From Planctomycetia bacterium (GTDB lineage: Bacteria > Planctomycetota > Planctomycetia > Pirellulales > Thermoguttaceae): a DNA stretch of 61,399 bases. The position numbers and the translations under genes were made by a program. The DNA is taken from contig JAPLNP010000094.1 of assembly GCA_026401055.1 (NCBI GenBank), positions 1 through 61,399 on the forward strand, read 5' to 3'. The notes below the pieces were generated by a model. That model was not told the DNA's origin. It saw only the letters and a program-made list of their open reading frames with translations, and searched no databases. Positions 26,902-35,761 of this stretch are shown piece by piece (the first letter of the stretch is position 1; every line of letters starts with the position of its first letter).

Positions 26902-28320
26902 CTATTTAGGAGTCGTGCCGGAGCAGGTCGATTTCGGCTGGCCGGCCATATCGGGCCGGTCCAGGACCGCCTCGTCGCCGGCCACGCCGCGGACCGGCTG
27001 CCCCGCCAGCGATTGAATCCGCGCTTCGAACGGCTCGATCAGTTCCATGAGTTGTTGGATGTCGAGGCAGGCCGACTGTCCGTTGCGCTGCCCGCTGATC
27101 CGCACGCGTCCGATGGGACAATCGTTGATCACCAACGGGATTTCGACGCGCCAGCAGCGATCGTTCTTGGAGCGCCGGGGACGTTCCCAGGAGGCGTGGT
27201 AGGCCTCGTGCATGGTCGGCACGTGGACGTCCAAGCGGATTTCCGTCAGCCGCAGCTTGTCGGCCGACTCGACGAACGCGGACCAGAGCAGTTCCCATTG
27301 GTGCATGCCCTGCAACTGGATGCTGGTCTGCCAGGCGGTAGGCTGGCGCGAGATGATGGGGGCAACGAGCATGCGTCCGACCCTGCGCAGCCCCGCTCCA
27401 ACCAACAGCAGTTCCACCCGCCCAAACGCGCCGGTCGCGACGAAAATGGCGACGACGGCGAAGCAGGTCAGGAGCGTAATTCGGTCGTCCCGGCGGATCA
27501 GTCCGGCCAAGGTCGCCACGGAAATGACCGCGCAGCAGGCGGCCACCCAGCCGAGCACCTTTCGGTTGCTGCCCAATAGGTTCAAAAGGCGGTGGTGCAG
27601 GTGTCCGCGGTCGGTGGCGTAGATGCTCTGTCCGGTCAGTTTCCGGCGGAGGATCGCGGCCACGGAGTCGAAGATGGGGATGGTCCAGACGGCCAGCGGC
27701 GCGGCCAGCAGGACGGTGCCGGCTCCCTTGAGCGATCCGCGGATAGCCAGCGCGCCGACGACCAACCCGATCAACATGCTCCCGGTATCGCCGAGAAAGA
27801 TGCTCGCCGGGGGGAAGTTGTACCGCATGAAACCCAACAAGCTGCCGGCGAACACCATGGCGACGATGGCCACCCCGTAGTTGCCCGTCAGGACCGACAT
27901 GGCGGCGATCGTGCAACTGAGGATGATGCCGAGCATGGCTGCCAGGCCGTCGATGCCGTCCAGAAGATTGAGGGAGTTGATGGCGCCCAAGAACCAGAAC
28001 AACGTGATGGGGTAGGCAAGCCAGCCGAACCCCACCAGCCACCCAAAGCACTCGACTCGCTCGATCAACAGTCCGCCCGCCAGCAGGATCGATGCGGCCA
28101 CGATCTGGCCGAGCAGCTTCTGTTTGCCCGACAGGTTCCGAACGTCGTCCACCAGTCCCAAGATGACGATCACAAGGCCGGCCAGCAACAGCCACGGCAA
28201 GTCGGGGTACCCCAGCCGCAGCTTCTCCTGGACGCTCTTCTCCTTCGGCGGAGCCGTAACCGTGTTACTCCACGCCGAATCGTCGCCCTGCGCCCGGGCC
28301 ATATACGTGTTGCCGCCCAA
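26902..28320 (-). CDS. WecA/MraY-like glycosyltransferase family 4, C-terminal part (frameshifted gene)
   Basis: About 472 residues, read from TTG 28320 (an ATG lies at 28302). It contains the later helices and active-site loops of the polyprenyl-phosphate HexNAc-1-P transferase family: GLVDDV (the Asp-Asp pair), NSLNLLDGIDGLA, FMRYNFPPASIFLGDTGSM and the HLHHRLL His motif. A 150-residue cytosolic tail follows. The first two helices and the RKLHGRATPLGGG motif are in the separate frame at 28361-28741. A shift of one base is needed to join them, so the enzyme that should start the lipid-linked oligosaccharide is either inactive, made by frameshifting, or misread in the assembly. Confidence 0.85.
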   Translation of the reverse strand: MGGNTYMARAQGDDSAWSNTVTAPPKEKSVQEKLRLGYPDLPWLLLAGLVIVILGLVDDVRNLSGKQKLLGQIVAASILLAGGLLIERVECFGWLVGFGWLAYPITLFWFLGAINSLNLLDGIDGLAAMLGIILSCTIAAMSVLTGNYGVAIVAMVFAGSLLGFMRYNFPPASIFLGDTGSMLIGLVVGALAIRGSLKGAGTVLLAAPLAVWTIPIFDSVAAILRRKLTGQSIYATDRGHLHHRLLNLLGSNRKVLGWVAACCAVISVATLAGLIRRDDRITLLTCFAVVAIFVATGAFGRVELLLVGAGLRRVGRMLVAPIISRQPTAWQTSIQLQGMHQWELLWSAFVESADKLRLTEIRLDVHVPTMHEAYHASWERPRRSKNDRCWRVEIPLVINDCPIGRVRISGQRNGQSACLDIQQLMELIEPFEARIQSLAGQPVRGVAGDEAVLDRPDMAGQPKSTCSGTTPK

Positions 28321-28360
28321 CGGGAACCCGCTCGTGGAACCCGTCCACGTCCAACCGCCG

Positions 28361-28741
28361 CTACGCGGAAGTCGACTCGGCGGACGTGGAAGCGATGTCG
28401 CCGGCGTGGCCGTCGGAAGTCGACTCGGCGGACGCGGAACTCGTGGTGCCTCCGTTGCCTTCAGAAGTCGACTCGGCGGGTGCGGAAATCGTGGTGTCTG
28501 CGTTGCCTTCGGGTTCCGGGGTACTCAGGTCGGAGGGGGCTACCCAGAGCGTGCCGAGGATAATGGCCGAAGTCAGGTAGACGGCGACTCCGCCCCCCAG
28601 CGGCGTCGCTCGGCCATGAAGCTTGCGATAGCCGTCGGGGTTGTCGGTCAATCCGATCCGGGGCGCCACCTCGCGGATCAAGGCCGTCAGCGCGAGACTG
28701 ACGAGGCAAGCGATCAGGAAGATCGTCGGTTCAGAGCCCAT
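28361..28741 (-). CDS. WecA/MraY-like glycosyltransferase family 4, N-terminal part (frameshifted gene)
   Basis: About 126 residues starting at ATG 28741. It has helix 1 (PTIFLIACLVSLALTALI), the conserved D-N-P-D-G-x-R-K-L-H-G-R-x-T-P-L-G-G-G motif and helix 2. It then runs into a Ser/Glu/Thr-rich repeat tract and a TAG at 28361-28363. The remaining family motifs resume 40 bases on, in the +1 frame. Both frames are open through the repeat tract, so the exact break point cannot be fixed. This is the same gene as 26902-28320. Confidence 0.82.
   Translation of the reverse strand: MGSEPTIFLIACLVSLALTALIREVAPRIGLTDNPDGYRKLHGRATPLGGGVAVYLTSAIILGTLWVAPSDLSTPEPEGNADTTISAPAESTSEGNGGTTSSASAESTSDGHAGDIASTSAESTSA
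28362..28525 (-). repeat. 48-base tandem repeats inside the WecA-like gene
   Basis: Three imperfect full units of exactly 48 bases (starting at 28525, 28477 and 28429) plus a partial fourth (28381). The last three starts share GCCGAGTCGACTTC. They encode 16-residue units of the type AESTS-[E/D]-G-x-x-G. The tract sits between helix 2 and helix 3 of the protein, and the frameshift lies at its 3' end. Confidence 0.85.
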
Positions 28742-28873
28742 AGTTGTCCCAATCACCCGGTGCGATAATCGCGTGCTGTCGCCACTAACCGAACCGACCC
28801 TTCCGGCTCGCGAGCGAGGCGGCCGTGTCCGCTCCCGCTGGCGAGCCGTCGGAGCCTTGTGCCATGCCGGATA

Positions 28874-31105
28874 CTACCGTTCGATTGCGCCGTAGCCGTC
28901 CTCGCTCGCGCTCGTGACCACGGCTTCCACGTTATGCACGCCGAACGTCTCCAGGATCTCGCAGGCGGCCATCACCTTCGGGGCGCGGCTGAAGTCGCGG
29001 AAGATGGAAAGCACGACGGCATCCACGTGCTGGCTCAAGTATCGCGAGTCGGCCACCGGCAGGATGGGACTGCCGTCAACCACGACGAACTCGTACTCGG
29101 CGCGAAGCTCCTCGAAAAGACGCTCGTCGACGCCGCTGGACAGCGCCTGCAACGCGTGAACGTCGCAGCGACCGGCGGTCACCACCGACAGGTTCTTCAT
29201 GCCGGTCGGCTGGACCAGATCCAGAATCTCCTTCTCCCCGCAGAGCGCTTCGCTCACGCCGGGATGCAACGGCAACTGGAACGCCTTGTCGATCGCCGGG
29301 CGCCGGAGGTCGAAATCGACCAGCACGGTGCGGCGTCCGGCCCGGGCAAGGCTCATCGCCACTTGCGTGGCCAACGTCGTCTTTCCTTCGCCGCTGACGG
29401 CGCTGGTGATGAGGACCACGTGGGTCTGGTCGATGGCGGCGTCGCGCAACAATTTCGCCGCGATGCTGTCGATCGACTCGGTCAGCCGCACGTTCCATTG
29501 CTGATTCTTCGCGCCCGGCGAATTGAGCCGCCGTATGGCGCGACCGGGGACGATGGGGATCGAACCGATCACCGGCACGCCGAGGCCCTTGGCGACTTCC
29601 TCGGACGAATTGATTCGCCGTTTGCGGACGTCCCACCAGATGATTCCCGAGATCGGCAGGATCAGGCCCACCAAGCAGGCGACGGCGCTGACGGCCGCGT
29701 TCACCCGGGGATTGTCGTAGGCCGGCGGCACGTCGGCCGGCTGTCGGAGCCGAACGCGTGCCTGCGCGCGAAGCTCGACCCCCAGGGCCTCCTTCTCCTG
29801 CGACAGTTTGGCGAGCGACTCTTCGAGACTCGCCAGTTCCTGCTGCGCCATTTGGACCTCGACGAACGACTTCCCGATCAACTCGACCTCTTCTTGTTGT
29901 TTTTTCACTTCTTCGACGAGCTTGCTCTCATCGGCTTCTTGCCCCGCGACGCGCACCGTCAGGTCGTCGACCTTCTCCTGAGCCTCCGCCCGCTTGGCCC
30001 CCTTCACGAGCTCGGCCAGTTCGGCTCTTCGGGCGTCGAATTGGGCTTGGGACGCGGCCAACTTCTGCCTGAACTGGTTTGCGTGGCTACTATTGGTCGC
30101 GCCGGGAATCGAAACCCGATCCTGCTCCCCCGCAACCTGCTCGAGTTGGGCAATCATCTGCTGGCACGCCCGGCAGATCTCGTCCCTCTGGATCAACTCC
30201 TGGAGGTCGAGTTCGCTGACGGCGCCCTGGTCGATTCGTTTCAGCATCTCTTGGGCCGCGACGAGATCTCCCCGGATCTTCGACAATTCGAATTGCAGTC
30301 TTGAAAGCTGCGCTCGATACTCGCCATAACGCTGCATGGCGACCTGCTGCTGCACGCTGAGGGTCTCCTTGTCCGTCGTTTTGAGCTGCTGGGCCAACGC
30401 GGTAAGGGCAGCGCGCTTCTTGCGAGTTTCTTCTTCCTTGTCCCGGTAGACTTGGCTGACCTCGTTGAACCGGCGGTTCCGCTCGGCCTTCTCGCTGTCG
30501 ACGATCTCGTTCAGATAGGCTTCCACGACGGCGCGGACCACATCGGTCACCTCCTTCGGATCACGGTCGGTCAGGCTGACTTGCATGATCTCCGCGTCGC
30601 CGGGGAACTTGACCACCAAGTGATCCTGGAGCCAAACGATCTCGTTGGGCTTCTCGCGCTGGATCATCGCCAGGTTGCTGATTTCCGGCTTCCGCAGCGC
30701 GGTCGTCAGAACGAAGGGACTCGTGAGCCACCCGCGCTGGGTATTCTTGTAGACATCGAACTCTTGCTGAACGGCGAAAGTGCTCTTCGGGGTGACCACC
30801 GTGTCTTCCCGCATTCTGACCTGGATCAACGACTCGGCGGTGTAATTCCTGGGCAACAAGAACCACGCGCTCACGCCGACCACCGCGCCGCAGATCACGC
30901 CCAACAGCGTCCCCAACAGCCAGTGCCTTCGGAGGGCGTGCAAGTAAACCGAAGCGTCCGCGTGGTGCGGTCCGGCGCCGCGCGGAGTCACGGCCACCGT
31001 CGTCCACTCGCCGTCCCTGGTCGTCACGGGCGCGGTACGGGGCACCACCAGCGACTGTCCGTTGGTGGGTTGCTCCAGCGATGATGTGTCGTCTTTGGTC
31101 GACAT
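28874..31105 (-). CDS. Wzz-type copolymerase fused to bacterial tyrosine kinase
   Basis: A 743-residue exopolysaccharide chain-length regulator. A Wzz domain starts with helix 1 (about 63-82), followed by a long periplasmic coiled coil (about 200-450) and helix 2 (about 472-491). The cytoplasmic BY-kinase has Walker A SGEGKTT (571-577), Walker A' VLVDFDLRRP (594-603) and Walker B FVVVDGSP (673-680). The C-terminus (SEDGYGAIER) has one Tyr rather than the usual Tyr cluster. It would set polymer length and control export by ATP-driven assembly. It sits directly after the exosortase gene in the transcript. Confidence 0.93.
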   Translation of the reverse strand: MSTKDDTSSLEQPTNGQSLVVPRTAPVTTRDGEWTTVAVTPRGAGPHHADASVYLHALRRHWLLGTLLGVICGAVVGVSAWFLLPRNYTAESLIQVRMREDTVVTPKSTFAVQQEFDVYKNTQRGWLTSPFVLTTALRKPEISNLAMIQREKPNEIVWLQDHLVVKFPGDAEIMQVSLTDRDPKEVTDVVRAVVEAYLNEIVDSEKAERNRRFNEVSQVYRDKEEETRKKRAALTALAQQLKTTDKETLSVQQQVAMQRYGEYRAQLSRLQFELSKIRGDLVAAQEMLKRIDQGAVSELDLQELIQRDEICRACQQMIAQLEQVAGEQDRVSIPGATNSSHANQFRQKLAASQAQFDARRAELAELVKGAKRAEAQEKVDDLTVRVAGQEADESKLVEEVKKQQEEVELIGKSFVEVQMAQQELASLEESLAKLSQEKEALGVELRAQARVRLRQPADVPPAYDNPRVNAAVSAVACLVGLILPISGIIWWDVRKRRINSSEEVAKGLGVPVIGSIPIVPGRAIRRLNSPGAKNQQWNVRLTESIDSIAAKLLRDAAIDQTHVVLITSAVSGEGKTTLATQVAMSLARAGRRTVLVDFDLRRPAIDKAFQLPLHPGVSEALCGEKEILDLVQPTGMKNLSVVTAGRCDVHALQALSSGVDERLFEELRAEYEFVVVDGSPILPVADSRYLSQHVDAVVLSIFRDFSRAPKVMAACEILETFGVHNVEAVVTSASEDGYGAIER

Positions 31106-31255
31106 GATACCGGTCCTCAGCTTCTTGGGTCGTGTGCCAACTTTCGAAATCGTGTTCAGAACGAAAACGCCTCCAATGAGGTCGGAGCGAACCTCGCCGG
31201 ACGAGTCTCGCGGCCGGCCGCCGGCGAAGCGTGCCGGCCGCGCAAAACGTGGTGC

Positions 31256-32251
31256 TTACGCCGTGTCTTCTTTTCCGCGAACGGTTTCCTTGTGAACCGC
31301 GGCCGCGTCCTCTCTTCCATGGACAAAACGCGACTCCCGATCGCGCGGGATCTCCTCGCCAAGGGTGCCGAACGCCAGCGGGGTTTCCCGCTCCGGAGCG
31401 GCAAACAACTTCGCGAACAACGCCGTCTCCAGCCAGAGAATCCCAATGGCCATCGGCATCATGAACCAGCCGGCGAGGTCGTGAAAAACCTTGTCGCCCA
31501 ACTCCTGACTCACCGTTTCATACAGAATCGCCGTGACGGTAATCCGCGTCACGTTGGCGACAATCGCGATCGGAATCGCGCTTAAGGCGATGAGAATCCG
31601 GGTAAACAGATCGCGCCGGATGATCAGCGCCGCGCCGATGCACGCGGCGAAGAACAACATCAACATCCGGATCCCACTGCAGGCCTCGACCACGCCCAAT
31701 CGCGCGTTGGACAGAACGATCACGTTTCCCTCCGCAACGGCCCGTACCCCCAGCGTCTGAAGCGTGTACACGCTCACGTGGGTGCCGATTTGCTGAAGCT
31801 GACGACTGAGCAAATCGGCATAACGCCCCGGCAAGGGCACCATGAACGTCAGAAACGCAATCCCCGGCCACGACCATTGTAGCGCCTTCCACCCTCCCAC
31901 CAGGATCACCAGTCCCAGCAGCAACGGGATCAGCGACAGGGCTTCGGCCACCTGAAGGAACTCGTAGGCCGAGTACCCTCGCATTGCCGCGGCAATCGCC
32001 AAAAACGGAAGTCCCCAAAGGTTCCCCTTGAACTCCGCGTCCTTGATCATCTCGCGCCGATCCCACAACAGCAGCACGGCGAACGGAATCACGAGAAAAC
32101 CGTAAACGTAGTCCTGGACTTCATACCAGAACCGGACGAGCCAAGCGAACGTCGACCCGTACGCCAAAACCACCACCACCAGCAGCGCGATGCTGCCCGC
32201 GATGAGAACGGTCCGCGATTTCGAGTCCACGGGTCTTGTCAAGGTCTGCAT
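31256..32251 (-). CDS. Exosortase
   Basis: A 331-residue membrane protein with about eight helices and the exosortase catalytic set: Cys in EACSGIRM (Cys191), Arg in NVTRITVTAIL (Arg236) and His in KVFHDLAGWFMM (His257). Exosortases cleave and sort proteins ending in PEP-CTERM tripartite signals, as a transpeptidase-like step coupled to EPS export. Likely substrates are at 38010, 38952 and 47128. ATG 32251 is preferred (AGGTG upstream) over a GTG at 32260. No EpsI domain is fused at the C-terminus; that is the separate gene at 26140. The C-terminal 45 residues are polar and acidic. It is the first gene of the EPS transcript. Confidence 0.95.
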   Translation of the reverse strand: MQTLTRPVDSKSRTVLIAGSIALLVVVVLAYGSTFAWLVRFWYEVQDYVYGFLVIPFAVLLLWDRREMIKDAEFKGNLWGLPFLAIAAAMRGYSAYEFLQVAEALSLIPLLLGLVILVGGWKALQWSWPGIAFLTFMVPLPGRYADLLSRQLQQIGTHVSVYTLQTLGVRAVAEGNVIVLSNARLGVVEACSGIRMLMLFFAACIGAALIIRRDLFTRILIALSAIPIAIVANVTRITVTAILYETVSQELGDKVFHDLAGWFMMPMAIGILWLETALFAKLFAAPERETPLAFGTLGEEIPRDRESRFVHGREDAAAVHKETVRGKEDTA

Positions 32252-32923
32252 TATCAACACCTAAAGGGGCCGAGAATCATCGTGAGGACAGTCCCCAAAG
32301 CCGGTTGACGCCATGCGCCGACGCTTCGCGCGACGTGTCTCCACGCACCATCCTTCCACTTTGGGGGGACGCCCGAATCCAACCGTGGCCCCACGTCGAT
32401 CACCCACCCGGTTGGCCAAGCTTGCGGGACAAACGCCGCCCGCCACCATGCCTGAGCGGAGCGTCCAAAAGACTCGTGAGGGGATGAGATCACCGAACCG
32501 TCGCCGAGCGCCCACCTTCATCCCCACAGCATGATTCAATACTGCCAAAATGTCAAGGTGCGGCGTCGACACGCTCTCTGGCAAAGCAATCCGAATGCCA
32601 ACGACGCGCGCCGCCGCGGACACCGCGATGTAACTCGTGAGAAAGGCACGGTTTGCGCCGATTTCCCGTGGGCAGACCTTCCAGGCCGCCGTGTTGGTTT
32701 TCGGCATCAACCGCCACGCCCGACGTGGTGTCGATCGCACACGGCATTGGGCGCAGTTGCCGGCCTGTTGCGCCAGCCGTGCCGCAAAGCGGCATGCCCG
32801 AAAGAGAACTCTGAGAAAGCCGCCGCTAGCCACAACATATTGCGCAAGCACAAGACCGCCAGCGCACAACATAGGGCGTGCTTGCATGACTTCTTCAGCA
32901 CTCTCAGGATGGCCGCGCCACCC

Positions 32924-32945
32924 GCGCGAAAACAGGACTGTCCCC
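32924..32945. repeat. Short palindromic element (GGACTGTCC core), copy 2
   Basis: CGCGAAAACAGGACTGTCCC matches the reverse complement of the copy at 42381-42406 apart from a few bases. It ends 26 bases before the -10 box of holA. Confidence 0.55.
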
Positions 32946-32970
32946 CTCGCGGCGCGCTCGGGCGAGCCGC

Positions 32971-32976
32971 TATACT
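32971..32976 (+). promoter_or_regulatory. -10 box of holA, suggesting a leaderless transcript
   Basis: TATACT stands six bases before the holA ATG (32983), in a GC-rich setting where it is conspicuous. A transcript starting at the usual distance from this box would begin at or next to the ATG. No Shine-Dalgarno sequence is present (GGGGCG directly precedes the ATG). No convincing -35 was seen. Confidence 0.5.
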
Positions 32977-32982
32977 GGGGCG

Positions 32983-34104
32983 ATGTCCGAAGCCGTCAAT
33001 GCCCTCGACTACCTCGCCAAGGTGAAATCGCACCCCATCGCCGGCGTGTGCGTCGCGTTTGGGGACGATCCGTTTCTGAAGCGGCAGGTGGTCGGCCGGC
33101 TGCGGCGCGAGGTGCTCGGCGACGAAGACGGCGAGTTCTCGCTGACAGTGTTCGACGGCCGGACCGCCGAACTCCGCGACGTGATGGAGGAACTGGCCAC
33201 GATGGCGATGTTCGGCGGCGGCCGGCGGCTCGTGGTAGTCGAGGACGCGGACGAAGGCGTCAGCCGCCGTCGGGCCAAACCGGAGGAGCAGCAGAAGGAA
33301 GGGGAGGAGGAGGACGCCAAGTCCAGCTTCGTCAGCCGCCATCGGACCGAACTGGAGGACTACGTCGCCCGCCCCAGCCCCAGCGGGGTGCTGGTCCTGC
33401 TGGTCAAGTCGCTGCCCTCCAACACACGGCTCTACAAGGCCGTGGTGGCCGGTGGGCTGGCGGTCGACTGCAACGCCCCCAAGAAACTCACCCCATGGCT
33501 CACGACGTGGGCCGAGAAGGCCCACCATGTGACGCTCGCGCCCGGGGCCGCGGACTTGCTCGTCGAGTTGGTCGAGCCCGAGTTGGGGCTGCTCGACCAG
33601 GAACTGGCCAAGCTGGCGCTGAGCGTCGGACCGGACGGCCGGATTACGCCCGAAACGGTCGCCCAAATGGTCGGCACGTGGCGGAGCAAGACCGCCTGGG
33701 TGATGCTCGACGCCGCCCTGGACGGCAACGTCCGCGAGGCCCTCGTGCAGTTGGACCGCCTGCTGCTGGCCGGCGAGGTTCCCATCGCGATCCTCGGCCA
33801 GATCTCCGCTTCCTTGCGACGTTTCGCCGCCGCCACCCGACTGATCCTCCAATCCGAGGCCGCCGGACGACGACCGGATTTGCGCGGGGCGCTGGAGCAA
33901 TCGGGCGTGAAAAGCTTCGTCCTCCAGAGGGCGCAGAGTCAACTCCGCCAGTTGGGCCGCCACCGGGGAGCCCAACTCTATCGCTGGTTGCTGGAAACCG
34001 ACCTTGCCCTCAAAGGCGCCAGCGCCCTGCCGCCGCGGCTGGTGCTGGAGAGTCTCGTCATTCGCATTGCCGCGCCCGAAGCGAAGGATCTTGGCCGGCG
34101 GTGA
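32983..34104 (+). CDS. holA: DNA polymerase III subunit delta
   Basis: A 373-residue clamp-loader subunit that opens the beta sliding clamp during replication. The N-terminal Rossmann-like domain has VCVAFGDDPFLKRQVVGRL, FDGRTAELRDVMEELATMAM and MFGGGRRLVVVEDAD, as in HolA proteins. The middle has LAPGAADLLVELVEPELGLL, and the C-terminal collar domain has GEVPIAILGQISASLRRF. An acidic insert (EEQQKEGEEED) lies in the first domain. It is transcribed away from the EPS operon and is unrelated to it in function. Confidence 0.9.
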   Translation: MSEAVNALDYLAKVKSHPIAGVCVAFGDDPFLKRQVVGRLRREVLGDEDGEFSLTVFDGRTAELRDVMEELATMAMFGGGRRLVVVEDADEGVSRRRAKPEEQQKEGEEEDAKSSFVSRHRTELEDYVARPSPSGVLVLLVKSLPSNTRLYKAVVAGGLAVDCNAPKKLTPWLTTWAEKAHHVTLAPGAADLLVELVEPELGLLDQELAKLALSVGPDGRITPETVAQMVGTWRSKTAWVMLDAALDGNVREALVQLDRLLLAGEVPIAILGQISASLRRFAAATRLILQSEAAGRRPDLRGALEQSGVKSFVLQRAQSQLRQLGRHRGAQLYRWLLETDLALKGASALPPRLVLESLVIRIAAPEAKDLGRR

Positions 34105-34253
34105 GTGGCAAGGGGCAAGGGGCTGACGGCAATTAGGAATACAGGGCAATGTGGCGCGATTAGCGAAGAAGTGCCGCACGACGGTCCGCAGTGATTGCCG
34201 CTCAATGTCGCCAATCACGCTCTTGCGCCTCCCGACCGTCTCTACCACTTATC

Positions 34254-35609
34254 ATGTTCGCACTGCGTTACACAATCGTCTTGGTGTTGATCGGCCTGGG
34301 TCTGGCGGGCGGATGCCAGTCGGCGCCCTGGTCGGCCGACGGCGCCGCGCCGGGGCTCCCGGCGGCGGCGCGAAGTGCGCCGGCGCCATTCGGCGCCGCG
34401 CCGGGCGTTCCTCCGCCGCCGGTCCCGGACGCGGCCTCGGCCCCCAGCCGGCCGACCCCACGGCAAATCATGGCCGAGGCCCATGATCTCGGCGCCAGCG
34501 ATCCGGAGGCCCAGGCGAGGCTGCTGGCCGAATTGCGGGACTCCGATCCGAGTCTCTGGCCGCTGGTCCTCGAGAGCTTCCGCGCGAGGCTGGCATACGC
34601 ACGGCAGGCCCGGCAGAACGAGACGTCCAACCCGCGCGAGGCCGCGCCGGTGGCGTCGAACCAAGCCCCGGCGGCCGAGCCGTCCGCGCCGGCAATGGCC
34701 GCCGCGACGTCGCCGACGGCGAGCGTCGCCCGACTGCCCGTCCCCGCCGACACGGCATTGCCGCCGGCAGCCGCGCCGGAGGGGCCTTATCCGCAAACCC
34801 GCGAGCCCGGGCCGACGGAGATTCTGACGCGTCGACCGTCCGACGCTCGCCCGGCGGCCCCGCCAAGAGCCGACGGCGTCGTGCGAACCTCGTACGCGGA
34901 GGACTCGCCGGAGGACTGGCGTGGGCCGTTGTCCGAGGCGATCGCGATGTTGGAGTCGGCCGGCGGCGGCGAGCCCGGCGCCAAGTCCGACGTCGTCCGG
35001 CAGGCGAGGTTGCGGCTGTTGCTGTTGGCGGCGGGGCGTCGCGACGAAGCGCTCGAACCGATCCGCTCGGCGGACGCCGCGGCGAGCGATTTTTGGTCCA
35101 ACGAGTTCTTCGGGCTGAACGTCCTGTTGACGCCCGAGGAGATCCCACAGGAGCCTCGCCGCGCGGCCGAAGCGAAGCGGCGTCTGGCCGGCGCTTTGGA
35201 CAGCCTGGGCGAGACGGCGGCGCTGGAGGTTCGCAACCTGGCTTTCTGCAGCGACGTGCAGAGCTACGGCGCGGTCAAGCGGTTCGACAAGTACGAGTTC
35301 AGCCCCGGCCAGCGGTTGCTGCTCTACGCCGAGATCGACAACTTCAAGAGCGAGGAGACGCCGCGAGGCTATCACACCTCGCTGCGGAGCAGTTACCAGA
35401 TTTTCGACGCCGCCGGCCGGCGCGTCGACCAGCAGGAATCGACCGCCACCGAGGAACACTGCGCCAACCCGCGTCGCGACTACTTCCTCGGCTGCGACTT
35501 CCATCTGCCCAAGCAGATCTATCCCGGCGAGCACACGTTGAAGCTCACGGTCGAAGACCTCAAGAGCCGCAAGGTCGGCGAGTCGTCGATCACGTTCACG
35601 ATCAAGTAG
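34254..35609 (+). CDS. Lipoprotein of unknown function
   Basis: About 451 residues. The start at ATG 34254 gives a clean lipoprotein signal (YTIVLVLIGLGLAGGC with lipobox LAGGC), so it is probably anchored in a membrane. Residues 25-230 are Ala/Pro-rich and low complexity. The C-terminal 130 residues (FCSDVQSYGAVKRFDKYEF onward, LLLYAEIDNFKSEETPRGY, DFHLPKQIYPGEHTLKLTVE) look like a beta-sandwich, a pattern found in planctomycete proteins of unknown role. An upstream start at 34191 would destroy the signal peptide. Function not recognised. Confidence 0.75.
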   Translation: MFALRYTIVLVLIGLGLAGGCQSAPWSADGAAPGLPAAARSAPAPFGAAPGVPPPPVPDAASAPSRPTPRQIMAEAHDLGASDPEAQARLLAELRDSDPSLWPLVLESFRARLAYARQARQNETSNPREAAPVASNQAPAAEPSAPAMAAATSPTASVARLPVPADTALPPAAAPEGPYPQTREPGPTEILTRRPSDARPAAPPRADGVVRTSYAEDSPEDWRGPLSEAIAMLESAGGGEPGAKSDVVRQARLRLLLLAAGRRDEALEPIRSADAAASDFWSNEFFGLNVLLTPEEIPQEPRRAAEAKRRLAGALDSLGETAALEVRNLAFCSDVQSYGAVKRFDKYEFSPGQRLLLYAEIDNFKSEETPRGYHTSLRSSYQIFDAAGRRVDQQESTATEEHCANPRRDYFLGCDFHLPKQIYPGEHTLKLTVEDLKSRKVGESSITFTIK

Positions 35610-35630
35610 CCGCCGGCCGGGGACAAGCGA

Positions 35631-35757
35631 GCCGAGCCGCGACCGTAACAAAACCGAGCCGCGACCGTAACAAAACCGAGCCGCGACCGTAAGGGAGCGG
35701 TGTCAGAACATCGCCAATCGTGGCGCGCCATGCCGCTCCCTCACGGTCGCGGCTCGG
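35631..35757. repeat. Inverted-repeat element, left copy, with 22-base tandem units
   Basis: It begins with two and a half units of CCGAGCCGCGACCGTAACAA. The third runs into GGGAGCGGT, followed by a spacer containing GGCGCGCCA, and closes with the reverse complement arm ending CGGTCGCGGCTCGG (35733-35757). The arm-spacer-arm part (35677-35757) recurs at 37735-37818 on the other side of the GDSL-DUF1080 gene, in the same orientation. Confidence 0.85.
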
Positions 35758-35761
35758 CTTC

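Larger units (their letters stand above)
32252..32982. other. Divergent intergenic region between exosortase and holA
   Basis: About 730 bases separating the minus-strand EPS operon from plus-strand holA, so both promoters should lie here. Minus-strand frames from 32887 down are open for about 200 codons, but the translation is Arg-rich with no recognisable family. Two copies of a short GGAC(T/A)GTCC palindrome occur, at 32285-32296 and 32924-32945; the latter is flanked by CGCGAAAA, as is the copy inside the GH127 gene. The AT-richer stretch 32530-32560 is a candidate for the EPS promoter, but no clear -35/-10 was found. Confidence 0.5.

Noticed and set aside
28261-28360. The W-T-W-T-G-S...Y-M-A-R-A-Q-G stretch at the start of the second WecA-like part, which looks fibronectin-like
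   Set aside because: It is too short for a domain and sits in the loop between helices of a membrane enzyme; the likeness is most likely chance.
28362-28525. The 48-base repeats as a possible CRISPR array
   Set aside because: Units are head-to-tail without spacers, imperfect, in frame, and lie within a coding region.
32261-32887. A minus-strand open frame of 208 codons just upstream of the exosortase gene
   Set aside because: Arg/Ala-rich translation with no domain, and it fills the region where both divergent promoters should lie. It could still be a real unknown gene, but there is no positive evidence.
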